Source: Maratus speciosus (taxonomy: Eukaryota > Arthropoda > Arachnida > Araneae > Salticidae). Taken from it: a DNA stretch of 64,000 bases. This document shows, piece by piece, positions 46,616-57,545 of the stretch (positions are counted from its first letter, which is position 1; each line of letters begins with the position of its first letter). The position numbers were made by a program, and so were the translations under genes. The DNA lies in assembly GCA_963932465.1 (NCBI GenBank), contig OZ010786.1:534877073-534941072 (forward strand), in the 5' to 3' direction. The notes beneath the pieces are model-generated. The model saw nothing but the letters and a program-made list of their open reading frames with translations. It was not told where the DNA came from and made no database searches.

Positions 46616-49147
46616 TATATCATAATTAAAGTCCACATTTTATGAAATTTAAAAAGTATATTTCTTAATTATTTTTTTTCATTTTGGTTAAATGATTCTT
46701 TTTTTTTTCAAATTTACATTGTCGATACACTGTCGCGTCACAGAGTGTTTGCATGTTTGTCACATGAATGTGATTTAAAAGGACGTCACAGCAACGTCAC
46801 AAAAAATTTAAAAGATCTTGATGCCATATGATGATTTTCTTGATACCATAAAATGTTTCATAGATTAGTTTTATTAAAATATAAAAGACTCATATTATGA
46901 TACATTGTAAAGTTACACTGAGCTCAAATTTTCTTCACAAATGTGACGTGACGAACGTGAATTGCAGGGACACCATAGGGAACACAACTGTGCCCATGTT
47001 TGCTATAAGGGATATTAATATAAAATACATATACTAGAATAAAAATAGATCATGTCATATTTTTTAAGTCATTGAAAATATTCAGTTTAAATAAAAAGGT
47101 CTTAGCAAATCTTGCGAGTGGTTGATGTAAAAAATAATGTATAGGTACTTTACTATTGAAATTGTAGTAGCTCATGGACTAACTATCTGTTATACTTATT
47201 ATCTTATTACTTTATTTTTATTCAATTTTTGCGATGTCTTTGAATCCAGTGTAATTAATTGAAGCATTTTGTAAAAATTTTTTAATACCGCAAAATTATA
47301 TTTACTAAATCTTTAAACGCTTTATGAAAATTTCAAACTATTCATTTTGTTCAAAAATGCATTGAATTTATAATATTCCTTCTCATTGATAAAATATCTA
47401 CACAGAAAAGCATAAAATGAAAACTAAAATGAATATAAAATGAAGTTTATAAAAATGCAGGCAATATACAATCATATTTGTTATCATACAAATCTTGTAA
47501 ACGTATGATTTCATTATATTTTACGATCTCTTTCCATAATTTTCTGCTATCAGCGATCGCAAAAGTGATATTCAATACAATATATTTTCTTCTATATTTC
47601 GTTGTTCACTCTCTTCATAAATAAAACATTATTAGGTTTTGAATAAAGGCATTTTCTGCTTGATAGTAAGTTTGAAGAGGTACATTATTTTAATAAAAAA
47701 ACATATGTACTGATAAACTAAACAAAGAAATACGGATATATATATATATATATATATATCCGGTTTTTGGATATGTATATATATATATATATATGAATCT
47801 TATTTTGTGTGAAACGTTGTAGCATGACGAAAATTTCTGGAAAAACAGGGGGCTCAATTAATCGATGATACCGTATGAACTGCTCAAAATATGGAGCGGC
47901 ATGTGCATTATGCTGGCGCGTATAATGGAAAGTTCTACCACTAGTATACAACATTAACGACAAAAGTCAGAATATGTATTAAAAGTTTTATCACATGAAG
48001 TTTTTGAAAGTTTTTTTCAAGTCAACGCAAATTAAATTAGGGTAGAAAATCCGTCAATCGAAGTTCACTAATAATGTAACACACTGCATTTGTTACTAAA
48101 TATGAGTTATAGTATATTTTAAACCTACCTTTAAAATCTACCTCCCCTCTGAATTGTCGGTCAAATTCAGCAACACTGTTTATATATGTGTGTGAAAAAA
48201 ACGAATTGATGAAATTTAAAAATAAAATTTATTTAAAGCAAAATACAATAATTAAAATGCATGCCTTTGAAAACACAAACGAACTAAGCAGTTTATTGAT
48301 TTAGACAGTTTTTGTATAAACCATTATTAAAAATAAATGGTTATATCGTTATAGTGTTAAATTGTATTTAATTAATTAAGATCACTGTAATTTCACCACA
48401 CAATATCCTATCTGATGTGATAAAAATTAATGAAGAAAATTTGTTTTAACATAAAGAGGAACTTTGAAATTAACTGATATAATATTAATTTAGCCACTAT
48501 ATATACTTACTTTGACGCTTAGAATGCTACCCACGTGCATTTTCAGGACGCGTTGACAGCGTTTGATGTCAATGTAGTATTGTGAGAGGCTTTCAGGTGA
48601 GAGGTGTTAGAAAATTGTGGAATGCCTTTTTCTTTTATATGTTGTCTTCCCACGCGCAGCCTATAAGATAGTGTGACCGAGCTCAGAAACTGCCTTTATG
48701 TACTTTGGACCAGTCTAAACAGCTTATAAGGACATCCCTGAAAATTTGTCCGGTAGATTTATATAGCATTTCGTCATGAAAAATCTTAAATAATGAGAAG
48801 GGTAACGTCTTATGGGAGACCTTATTCTCATCATTGCTATTAATTTCTAAAGGTGGGTATCTTCATGAGAGTTCTCCATTGGATTGTGTAAGAAATTGTT
48901 AATTTATGTTATATTTTGCTGGATTATTTCTCCAGGAAACATTGTGTAAGTAGTCGATTCTACGCTGGTATGCTTTCTTACCAACTGCACTGAGTTTGGA
49001 GTCATCGTGATATTCTATTTTTGACCGCTGGAGTAAATTTTCTTTCCTGTTCCGAGGATGCAATCATTGTCTACTACAGAATTAAATTTACAATATACCA
49101 CCTTCTACACCGGAATTAGTAGCTCGCAATGAATCTTATGTATGATG
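46616..49147. other. AT-rich stretch with GTGACGT palindromes and (TA)n
   Basis: No gene recognised. 46730-46960 holds several GTCAC/GTGAC words, including AACGTCACAAAA (46790) and CAAATGTGACGTGACG (46940), forming inverted pairs. (TA)n runs flank a CCGG at 47736-47795. The segment 48500-49130 is slightly richer in G+C without recognised content. Confidence 0.4.
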
Positions 49148-50269
49148 TAGGGGAGACCGGGACTAGTATGTTCAGTATTTAGTTATTGATTTTTATTAAT
49201 TTTTTTCTTTAAGTTTTTTAACGAAATTTCACTGTACTTTTAAAGCACAGCCACTTGGCTATAAATACCCGGAGTTCCTTGTTTGTAGCTTTTGATGTTT
49301 ATGTTTAGAGGAAGCCTGAAGTAGAAGAAAAAATGTGTGCCAACCTACCCCGTGGCGGGGCAAGTTGCCTATACCTATGTGGTAAGTTGGCTCACGCTTA
49401 AAAAAATAATTTAAGCTCAAATAAGACACGCAGTTAAGAGTAATCAATTTTATTATTAGCAGCAACATTAAACAAAGAAATTATCCCCGTGCAATGTAGA
49501 TATTGAATTATACAGACATAAAAATAATGAATAAAACATTAACATTGAGAGGTTTCGATCGTACTCGATATCATTACCAGAGTTACGGTTATCACAAATG
49601 TAAAATTGTGTACCTCCGTTTGTGCAGGCCACATGTGCTTACGTACACTGCATCGTACACACTTTTAAGAGCTCACACTGTTCACGGGAAGAAAGGAAAA
49701 CGAGAATCTTATGTATATGGGCGTGTTATTTTCAAATATCTCACTTTGATTTTAATAACTTTTAATGTTTAATTTTTCTCATAGGATAGCTCAGGACGAT
49801 CTACAACCGGGCTACTTTTTACTTTGGTTTCAGATTTTGTTAAAAAAAAATACTTTCACTTTCGAAACCAATTTAGACCGGTTCAGAAATTGAAACTATC
49901 TAAAAAAAAAAAAAACTATAACCAAAATCGAAAAAATAAAAACTCCTCCAGTTGTAGATTGATTTCACCTATCATGTACAAAAAAAATCATTAAAAAATA
50001 TTTAAATCAAACCGAGATATTTGAAAATAACACCCCCATAGACTTAACATTATCGCTTTCCTTTCTTCCCGTGACTGAAATGTGCTCTTAACGATGCTTG
50101 CTGTTTCTAAAGTACCAACACATACCATATATTAACCTTCCTCATTACCTTAGATATTATCAAGATTCGTGCTTTTCTCTATAAGAAGTTCCCTTTTTAT
50201 ATAGGTGGAAACAATGTTGCCGTTATTATCTTCTTTTTTGTATTTCACCTTTTTTCCTCTCTAAAGCTT

Positions 50270-50400
50270 ATTTTCTTCTTTCAATGCCTTCAGATTTGGA
50301 GAATCTATCAAACGTCAAGTGGATGCCTTTTACCTACACCTATTTTCCCTATTATATTTGATTCTGTCATTTTTATTGGTCTAATATCCTCAGAATATAA
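50270..50400 (-). pseudogene. pogo/jerky-like C-terminal remnant
   Basis: In two minus-strand frames the stretch gives YSEDIRPIKMTE (around 50370-50400) and RLIDSPNLKALKEENKL (around 50270-50320). The pair resembles the (S/P)E.IRP.PKA...ILTDTP.K.ALEEE tail of jerky/Tigger-like proteins. It lies ~150 bp from the N-terminal HTH, implying internal deletion of the catalytic region. Weak by itself; supported by the context between matching TIRs. Confidence 0.4.
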
Positions 50401-50539
50401 TTATCCAACATCCTAAGCAGAAATCAGAAGAGCTCCAGTGACTGCTGGATATATAACCAAAAAGATGACACTGAATCTTTTGAACATGCAGCTTCTAGTC
50501 TGTCATACATGAGTTATGAACACCATCACTCGTTTAAGC

Positions 50540-50710
50540 TTAATATAGGGCCAGACTTCTCCAAGGAATATTAAAAGCTTTAACAGTTTGCTTAATAGAT
50601 CGTCCGTTAACTATTACGACTTCCACATTATTTCTTATAATGTTCTTCGGTGTGTTAACCTGTACAGTTTTTCTATGGTAATTAATGTTTTTTGTAAAAA
50701 AAGTAATTAA
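50540..50710 (-). pseudogene. pogo-like transposase N-terminal HTH (psq-type)
   Basis: The open frame 50540-50872 ends with NYHRKTVQVNTPKNII, then VEVVIVNGRSIKQTVKAFNI and PWRSLALY. This matches the psq-type helix-turn-helix at the start of pogo/Tigger/jerky transposases (basic NY.RKT, then ..A...V..G.S...A...F.IP..TL..Y). The translation start is probably near 50700; the residues before are not pogo-like. Directly downstream the CENP-B-type second HTH and the DDE domain are missing, and C-terminal-like sequence follows. Product non-functional. Confidence 0.6.
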
Positions 50711-51324
50711 TTTATCAAACGGGATAAAATAGCAGGAAATATTACGAAACAGAGTAACGGTATTGGTAACACACCGATTCAACTTGTTCAATGCGCCTAC
50801 TAGCCTCATAACAAATTTCTTCACAAAAATGCAGATGTTACCCTCTAAACATAAGAAATCCAAGTATATCACATTTGGAATAGTTAAAATTAATCATACA
50901 CTATGAAAAACTACAAAAGTTAAATCGCGATTATTAAGATAAGTATTAGAAATAAGAAAAAGAACGAAACAACAAAAAAATTACTTATGAATGCAAAAAG
51001 AAAAAAAGAATCGTAATAAATTTCCGCTGCACGTGGGTAACGATTCATAACAGCAAAGGGGATGTAGAAAGCAAGAAGAAATGTACAATTTGACTGGGTG
51101 CGCACTGTAAAAAAAATTCCGCAACGTTCCTGGGAAAAAATGGGCAGCTGAGTTGCCCATTATTTCCAAGAAACATTTCTTGAAAATGACTGGTACTTTA
51201 CTGTATATGTTAAAAACTTTCTACAGAAATGCCAGTAAGTTTCCTGCGAAATACCAGGAATATTTCTGTTGACAGCAAACATTACTGACATATTCAAGGC
51301 TGGAGTAGCACAAGAGCGAAAAAT

Positions 51325-51395
51325 GTCCAGACCAGGGATCGAACCCGGATACTTGGCGTGCCGTGCCAATGCCTTACCTGTTAGGCTATCCGGAC
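51325..51395 (-). ncRNA. tRNA-like module with full cloverleaf (SINE-type)
   Basis: 71 nt: acceptor GTCCGGA/TCTGGAC (7 pairs with one G-T), D stem GCCT/AGGC, anticodon stem TTGGC/GCCAA, T stem CCGGG/CCTGG around TTCGATC. The loop ACGGCAC would place GGC (Ala) at 34-36, but position 33 is C instead of U and there is no intron or terminator. It is followed by GGACATTTTTCGC, exactly as in the 278-bp array at 38.9 kb, so both belong to one SINE-like family. Confidence 0.65.
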
Positions 51396-51929
51396 CGATA
51401 CCTGGCTGACATAATTCACTCTGGATGTTCGTTCCCTTCATTATGACATTACTGACATTTCACAGCATGCGGGATCCGCAGACGATTTTTACATTTCCTG
51501 TTGACAATTTTCGCTTTATTATCAATATTTGTTAGAATGAAAAAATATTTTGAAATTGACATCAAAATTATTATTTATAATTTACACGAAAAAATAAATT
51601 TTCAGTTAAATTAAATAAAGTAAATATATATGTGATATATTGTTTCTGAACTTTGCTTAAAATATAAAAATATATAAATCTAAATAATAATTAGAAAAAA
51701 AATCTAGACATAAAATATTTTGGATTTTCGTCAGTGATTATGTTAGTTTACAAGTTAGATAAAATACATATAAATTTTCATGTAAAAAAAAACCTAAACG
51801 TAATTGTATATTTTTTCGGAAAAAAAAAAATTCAAATTTGCAGCAATTCAAAGTGTCAAATATATGTCAAATTTAAATCAAATTGTAATAAAGTGTTAAA
51901 ATATAAAATTAATTAAAAAAGAAAAAAAA

Positions 51930-52010
51930 GTCAAGAGGTAGCATCGAACCCGGGCCGTACGGGTAGCGTGCAAGCTTTCTGCGTCCACACCACGAAAGAC
52001 ACGTTGAGAG
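51930..52010 (-). repeat. Second tRNA-like (SINE-type) fragment
   Basis: On the minus strand it reads CGTGGTGTGGACGCAGAAAG, then CCCGGGTTCGATGCTACC: A-box-like and B-box-like words at tRNA spacing, with weak stems. Different family from the module at 51325. Confidence 0.45.
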
Positions 52011-52683
52011 CTGCAAACTAATGGGTATTTGAAACGTATGCTAAAACTCGGCATCTAATTTCTGAAAATCTAAGGCCCATTTGAAGAAATCCTTTCACAA
52101 GAATAATTAGAGATAAGAACTCTAAAACATACTTTAAATTAATCAAAAGAGGTGAGAATCATATTTGATTGTCCCCTGGTTAATGCAGATCCAAATAATA
52201 GGTGTATTTTTTTTTTACACAGTCTGCTCGTTAAAGATTTCACAGACAAGTACGAGAGATAATCTTTTAGTGATGTCACAGAGGTATTGTATTTTCATCT
52301 GAATTATCTTGACAATAGAGACGTAAAGGATTATGTCGTCTATTGATTTATTTGCATTCCATATTGATTTTTTTACATTCATTTAAGGAATTCGTTTTCG
52401 ACACTCGCGCGCGAGCAACGGATTATAGGGAAAAAATAATAATAAATGGCGGCCGCAGCGTTTTGCTGTTTCCAACTTTTGTTCAGGAACGTTTCAGATA
52501 AGAAAACCAGAATTTCACAGGAAAGAGCTAAATTATTCTGAAAACCTGATAAAAGGCGAAACGCTCCTGGATTTTACATGGAAAGTTACCATTTTTTTTT
52601 ACAGTGCGTCATCCATTCATAACAGGCAGATTACGAGGACTGCGCCTACTTATGCTTGTAGCAATTAGCCCCGGTCTCCCCTA

Positions 52684-53504
52684 CCTATGTATGTACATAT
52701 CTAGCTATATAGTTATACGTAATATAGTTATACTATATAGTTATAGGTAAACCACGCCACAAGGTTCACATAAGTTCGATTCAAGCTCTGATTCTAGATA
52801 TTTCCATTGCTGCAACGTATTATTTTTTTTTTTCAAAATAAAAGGTTCGTAGATAACATATGAAAAGACAGGAAACATTTACAGTAGGTATTTTTATAGC
52901 TCAGAGAGTTAAAATTTGACCCCGAAAATCTGTCTTGCTTAGTTGGCTTTACCAAAAATGGTAACCCGAGTGACACTCGTGCTCCGACATCAAAATGTTA
53001 CTAAACTTGTACCAAAAAAAAAAAAAAAAAACTCGACACTGTGCAACCACCGAACAAGTGTTATCGAGTATTTTTTGCATTGTAAAATCTTAGTTTACTC
53101 TTTCAATACTCGCCTTATATACCAGGACTTCGGGAACAAAACTTGCTCTACTAAACTATCATTCCCTTGATAAGGCGAGTTTTAAAACTCATATTCATTT
53201 ATAGGAAGAAAATTCAGTAAACTTTTATTGTGTATTGATATGACAAGGCTTCAAAGTAACATTTAAAATATATTACTATTGATATTGGTCAGATTTATAA
53301 AAAATGAAAAACAACAGCTACTTGAAAAAAAATTATAAAATGCGAAATTTACACTTAATCGTCTTTTTTTACATTTACGTGTTGTGGGATTTTGTACATT
53401 TTACTTTACATTTGGTTTAATTTAAAGGACATTTATTTAAAAAGTGTTTAATTCTTTTTGAATGAAAAAAAAAACTTTAGTTTTCAGGTAAATTAAAAAA
53501 TATA
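52684..53504. other. AT-rich stretch without recognised features
   Basis: Short ATAGTTATA repeats near 52710-52750. The plus-strand frame at 52943-53170 is not recognised. Confidence 0.35.
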
Positions 53505-54698
53505 CACTGAAGAGCCAAACCATTATGACCACCTTCCTAATAACACATGCCTCGGCTTTGGCTCGCAGAAAAGCTGGAATGCGCATTGGCATGGGTGTCA
53601 GAAGTCCTTTGTAGATGGCCGAAGACAGATTTTACCACATGTTTAAGCAGCGGTCATGCAAATCAGGGATATTAAAACATGGTTGTTTTTTAGCTCTGTG
53701 CAACACACCAAATTTGCTCTATCGGGTTAAGACTTGTTGAGATAGACTCCCATGACATTTATTGGAATTCATTATTTTGCTTTTGTAACCATTCCAGCTG
53801 AATTCGAGCACTGTGACATGTAGTGTTGCCTTGCACGAAGACTCCATTTAAGACAGATACCATGTAAGGGTGCAACTGTTCGCCAATGATGTTCAGATAG
53901 TAAGCGGCCTTCATGGTTTATTCTACCCTAATTACGGGTACCAGAGAAGTTTATGAGAACATTCCCCAAAGTATAATATCGTCACCGCATGGATCTGTAT
54001 GACCTGCTGCATAAGGGGGAGCAACGGTCGCCTGGAAGAACCGTTCCTTGACACTACTATCAAAGTGTTCAAGAGTGAATCTTGATTCATTCAACCAGAC
54101 GACACTCTCCCAATGATCCATGATCCAATCACGACGTTCCCTGATCTTGTGTAGATGTAGTTGGCGATGATGCTTTGTCAATTGAGGCGCATGTGCGGGA
54201 CGTTTACTGTGTACTGTGATATCCAACAGTGTAATATATACTGTGTGCTCTGAAAAAATTCTACTTGGAACTGCATTGTATCGAGCTGTTACCTGTGCCA
54301 GTGTATGTCGCCGATTTTGCTTTAGCAAGTGACAGAGTCTCCGACATACATTTTCCTTGGACGAGAGGACATCCAAAGCCATGGCGTCTGCTGATGTTTT
54401 CACCGTCATCCGTCCACTTTGCATAAGTACTGAGAAATATATGTCGAGGACAACCCATGAGTCGAGCAGTTTCGGTGAAACTCGTTCTGAGCAGTCAGGG
54501 CATTGAATTCTGCCCTCTATTAGAGTCACTTAGATCAGCAGCCTTCCCCATTAAGGCAGAAGAATGCGCAAAAAGTGATTCCTCAGACACTCTAGTAATA
54601 GTTAAATTCCATTCACACCTGATTACGTGCCTTCTACATTATCCAGGAGAGTTCATTGCAAAATGCGGGGGTGGTCGTAATGTTTTGGGTCTTCTGTG
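53505..54698 (-). mobile_element. Complete but dead Tc1-like element (1194 bp)
   Basis: TA at 53503-53504 and 54699-54700 flanks inverted ends CACTGAAGAGCCAAAC (left) and the complement of CACAGAAGACCCAAAA (right); the arms agree over ~30 bp with a few mismatches up to GACCACC. The minus strand between them encodes a whole Tc1-like transposase with several disabling changes. Confidence 0.9.
53540..54551 (-). pseudogene. Tc1-like transposase pseudogene
   Basis: ATG at 54551 begins MGKAADLSDSNRG; a TGA follows at codon 19, and the frame then gives ETARLMGCPRHIFLSTYAKW (first HTH). A shift near 54360 leads into NRRHTLAQVTARYNAVPSRI (second HTH), RPAHAPQLTKHHRQLHLHKI, RERRDWIMDHW and VVWLNESRFTLEHFD, the Tc1 W(S/T)DESRF catalytic box with Asp replaced by Asn. 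After GDDIILWGMFS a TAA (53951) and a second shift follow, then MKAAYYLNIIGEQLHPYMVS, VQGNTTCHSARI (family QDNAPCH, second catalytic Asp now Gly) and LNPIEQIW. So at least two stops, two frameshifts and two lost catalytic Asp. Normal length is about 340 residues. It cannot be active. Confidence 0.9.
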
Positions 54699-54700
54699 TA

Positions 54701-55201
54701 AGCACAAATGTACAAAAATCTTTAAATTGACAGAAAATAAGCATGACTAGGCGTTAAAAACTTTTGCTTTTGTAGTATAATTAGTCCAGTCTAATTGTCA
54801 GAAATAGATGCAAAACTTCTGCTAGAAGATTTTATGTTTTTAAAGTGTTTATGGGGATGTTAATAACAGGAATTAATTATTTTCCAACAAAATATCCCGA
54901 GGCTAAACTTTGTGGAGCCAAAAACACCACGAAATTTTCGGACTTTTTTCAGTTTTTTGCCTATAACTTGAAAATTATAAATATTTTGTGTACCATACCT
55001 CATTACCAAAAGAAAGAGCATTAAATTTTCTACAAATTTCATTGTAAAAACGTTGTTCTAAACCCATTACAAAGCGTGCTACGGCATTCTGGAAAAGGCT
55101 AACTTTATGGAAAAACTAACATTTGACACCAATTTTTATTTATTTTATCCTCTTTAATATAACTTGCTTATATTACAGGTTTTGCATGATAGCAATAACG
55201 G
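54701..55201. other. AT-rich stretch without recognised features
   Basis: Nothing supported. Confidence 0.35.
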
Positions 55202-55419
55202 TTAATTACAACGGTAACATTGTAAAAAAAAATTGACAACATTGTATTTTTTTTTTTTTTTGTATAACTTAAGTGGTGAACATTTATTGTATGTATTTGC
55301 ATGAATGTAAGTAAGAGATACGGTAAGATTTTTAATGTACTTAGTAATTTCTGGAGCGTTTGCGGGTTGATGGGTTTGGTACATCAGCCTCAGCTTGAGG
55401 AGAAAACGAGAAGATTGCT

Positions 55420-55836
55420 TGTTTTTCAATAGCTTTGATCTTCTTTGGGCTTGTTGCGACATTATCAACCTGGCTGTCAAAGTCATCGAGATGCTGGTTT
55501 GGTCGATGGTTTCCCAGGCATCAGCTTCATCATCCTCTTCTTCTGGGTGAATAAATAAATAAAAATTCTCGATAATTTGGAAAATCAGATTTTTGTGTTG
55601 ATATCCCAAGCTCGTCATGATCACGAGAAAACCAATCGCTTTTCCGCCAATACTACACTTTCAAAGGCTTCGGCTCTTGAAATGGCCGAGGTAACAATCA
55701 TGATAGCAGCGTCTTCTTCTGCCTGGTCAGCTTGAATTCTGTTATTTTGCAACTCTGTTTTAAGCAGTGAAATGAAGCGATTCCTGTTTCTGTCTTTGGA
55801 TAGAAATTTGTCGTGACGGAAGATTTTGATCTGCAC
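55420..55836 (-). pseudogene. Decayed PIN/FEN1-like protein fragment (repeat-borne family)
   Basis: A minus-strand frame from 55836 reads IFRHDKFLSKDRNRNRFISL, LKTELQNNRIQADQAEEDAA and IMIVTSAISRAEAFESVVLA, then ends at a stop overlapping the next ATG (55624), which continues MTSLGYQHKNLIFQII in another frame. The layout (FLSN..NK.R.I.LL....) (A..DAD..IV..A) (..VVVGEDTDLLVLLT.L) is that of a multi-copy arthropod/cnidarian protein family with an XPG/PIN-like nuclease fold. Here the acidic residues expected after VVLA (GED.DLL) are lost at the frameshift. The downstream frame to 55202 with its Asp/Glu-rich patch is not recognised. Family identification is from memory of the motif order. Confidence 0.45.
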
Positions 55837-56579
55837 TAGTTAGTTTTTGCTTTATCGCGCTATCGACCTTTTTCGTACTATGCTAAGCTTAATGTTGAAT
55901 ATGTCAGTAATGTTTTCGTGAACGAATTTGTTTAAAAACTGGTTATTACTAATTAGTTGATTTAATCATTATTATCCAACTACATTTGTATTACATTATT
56001 TTGTTAATATTGTAAACTAATTTTGCAGTCATATCCAATTATAAATGAAAAAATAATTGAATTGTAAGAATAAAGATAAATCAGACCTTCAAACAATTCA
56101 ATGATGAAGATGATCATGAAAAGTTTAGCAATGAACACCCTACAAAAATAAATATTTTTATTTAACCCTGTAATCGTTGCGACGGATACATTCACAGACA
56201 ATTGTCGTAATTGTATCGGACTCGACGATTAGAAGTTTAGCATAAAGAGTGATAAAATATCTAAACTTAAGGTACAGCTATACTAAATAAAAAAATAATA
56301 ATGTGTATCTTTATAATGCATAATAAGATAAAGTTTACATGATCTAATGCTACAGAAAATGCGCAGTTAATATTACACAACTTCCCCAATATTTTTGTGT
56401 TACTGATCCGGAACAAACGTTTTTTACATTTTGATGCGCATGTGTAAAACTTATTTTTGGCAAAATGTGAAATTTTAAAGCAAACCGCAAAATTTTTAAC
56501 TATGAAAAGTAAGACGTGGTAGAAAAACGGAAGAAATCGTCGTATGGACACATTTAAATGTACACCTAATAGCTGGTCC
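55837..56579. other. AT-rich stretch without recognised features
   Basis: The 104-codon minus-strand frame at 56267-56581 is AT-rich and unrecognised; probably chance. Confidence 0.35.
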
Positions 56580-56584
56580 AAACA

Positions 56585-57217
56585 GTGGTTTTTCGGGCTA
56601 CCAATGTTTGTTCCACTCCTCAGTTACTTAGTGCTGAACTTAATTACCTCAAAGCTATGGCTGTTGATCGTGGTTATTCCTCTAATATTATTGATTCTAT
56701 TTATAAGAAATTGACGAAATCCGTCCATTCTGAAAAGCATTCTAATTCCAACTCTAATACTTCAGTTGTGTTACCATTTTTTCCTAAAACCAGTCAGCAA
56801 GTTGCTAAAATCTTAAGAAGGTTTGATTTTAATGTTATTTTAACTCCTGTTAATAAAATCACTTTTTCAAATCTCAAACAACCCATTGATCGCCTAGATA
56901 ACTGGGGTATTTACCAAATCTCTTGCCAATGTGGCCTTTCTTATATTGGCCAGACTAAACGTGCTCTTAGATTTCGTTTAAAAGAGCATGAAGGTTATGT
57001 TAAAAATCAGGAGCTCAAACGTTCTTCTATTGCTCAACATTCTTGGTCTTCTCAACATAGGTTCGATTTTTCCTCATCCACCATTATCCAAAAATGTTCT
57101 TCTAACCTTGATCTTGATTTTTGGGAAGCTTACCACATCATTAAAAATTCTCACTCTTTAGTCAATGACTTATCTAGTACTCCAGATTTTCCAAGTATTT
57201 GGAAAGCATTAATTTAA
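56585..57217 (+). CDS. Penelope-like ORF, GIY-YIG endonuclease C-terminal part (partial, open)
   Basis: 210 codons, open to a TAA at 57215-57217. Residues 1-50 (RATNVCSTPQLLSAELNYLK, then AMAVDRGYSSNIIDSIYKKL) match the linker after the reverse transcriptase in Penelope-like elements. The endonuclease shows GIY at 108-110, Cys at 114 and 116, YIG at 120-122, RLKEH at 131-135, a His in IAQH (152) and a Glu in FWEAYHI (181), the likely metal-binding acid. The conserved Cys/His set agrees with the zinc-binding motif described for these endonucleases. The true start was upstream in the lost part; the GTG at 56585 is only where the frame opens. No stop or shift disturbs the domain, so the copy is young or selected until recently. 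Confidence 0.9.
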   Translation: MVFRATNVCSTPQLLSAELNYLKAMAVDRGYSSNIIDSIYKKLTKSVHSEKHSNSNSNTSVVLPFFPKTSQQVAKILRRFDFNVILTPVNKITFSNLKQPIDRLDNWGIYQISCQCGLSYIGQTKRALRFRLKEHEGYVKNQELKRSSIAQHSWSSQHRFDFSSSTIIQKCSSNLDLDFWEAYHIIKNSHSLVNDLSSTPDFPSIWKALI

Positions 57218-57338
57218 TTTCCTCTTTTTGGTTTCATTTTCTCTCCTTTTCCGGTAGATGTCGCTACTTGTCCACCCAGTCGTTTCCACTGCTTCTCTAT
57301 CATTGGTTGTTTCTGGCGCTTTCGCTACCCGAATAGGG

Positions 57339-57346
57339 TATATAAG
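57339..57346 (+). promoter_or_regulatory. TATA-like box in the Penelope-like 3' region
   Basis: TATATAAG, preceded by GAATAGGG and followed by GGCAGCGCGTCTCTG, sits ~120 bp after the ORF stop and ~80 bp before the hammerhead-type motif. Penelope-like elements carry promoter and ribozyme together in their pseudo-LTR, so its position downstream of an ORF fits a 3' pseudo-LTR or the start of a tandem copy. Confidence 0.45.
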
Positions 57347-57419
57347 GCAGCGCGTCTCTGTCTATCATTTTGCTCAGCCTTGCTTTTTCTAGCACGCTGT
57401 TCCTTTTTTTCCTTCTCTT

Positions 57420-57463
57420 GCACTGAAGAAGAATCTCGCTGTAGATTCGAAACAGCTGTTTGC
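57420..57463 (+). ncRNA. Hammerhead-type ribozyme motif, minimal stem III
   Basis: Core CTGAAGA (57423-57429) and GAA (57449-57451) are separated by a 6-bp stem II, GAATCT (57431-57436) with AGATTC (57443-57448). Stem III is the palindrome ACAG/CTGT (57452-57459) with no loop, and U17 would be T57460. Stem I begins GCA (57420-57422) with TGC (57461-57463). One extra A (57430) lies between the core and stem II. Hammerheads with very short stem III, acting as dimers, are documented in Penelope-like retroelements. The predicted cleavage site is after 57460. Activity is not shown. Confidence 0.65.
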
Positions 57464-57545
57464 TGCTTTTTCACGCATTATTTGTGCATTTTAAACGTTG
57501 GTTTACTGCATTTCAAAATGTAAATCATGTTCGGCCTCATAGTGT

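Larger units (their letters stand above)
51103..52606. mobile_element. CACTG-ended (CACTA-like) non-autonomous element, 1.5 kb
   Basis: Left end CACTGTAAAAAAAA and right end TTTTTTTTACAGTG are inverted; the dinucleotide CG flanks both sides (51101-51102, 52607-52608). CACTA-class transposons have CACT(A/G) ends and 2-3-bp target duplications. After the outer 14 bp the arms diverge, sharing only ACGTTCCTG-like words. Two tRNA-like modules lie inside. It is nested in the pogo-type element, 75 bp from its right end. No transposase seen. Confidence 0.5.
49150..52681 (-). mobile_element. pogo/jerky-type element with deleted core, carrying a nested element
   Basis: TA at 49148-49149 and 52682-52683 flanks inverted ends GGGGAGACCGGGACTA (left) and the complement of GGGGAGACCGGGGCTA (right). 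Total length is 3.53 kb, of which 51103-52606 is a later insertion, leaving ~2.03 kb. The interior repeats similar words (CTACCCCGTGGCGGGGCAAG at 49345). Minus-strand pieces of a pogo-like transposase lie at 50275-50700. Confidence 0.7.
56580..57545 (+). mobile_element. 5'-truncated Penelope-like element
   Basis: Contains the linker and GIY-YIG endonuclease part of a Penelope-like retroelement, its 3' untranslated part, a TATA-like box and a hammerhead-type motif. The reverse transcriptase domain, which should precede the linker, is absent: recognisable sequence begins abruptly at about 56583. Loss of the 5' part is usual for target-primed insertions. The right boundary is uncertain and was set where recognisable, less AT-rich sequence fades. 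Confidence 0.75.

Noticed and set aside
47718..47963. 81-codon minus-strand frame with Ile-Tyr runs
   Set aside because: The C-terminal half is the translation of the (TA)n repeat; the remainder has no recognisable feature.
51325..51395. Possible functional tRNA-Ala
   Set aside because: The cloverleaf is good, but position 33 is C instead of U, and the downstream ATTTTTCGC tail identifies it as a member of the SINE-like family at 38.9 kb.
55202..55419. Downstream half of a 140-codon minus-strand frame
   Set aside because: Lys-rich end comes from an A/T tract and the rest shows no motif; only the part near 55560-55624 fits the PIN-like fragment.
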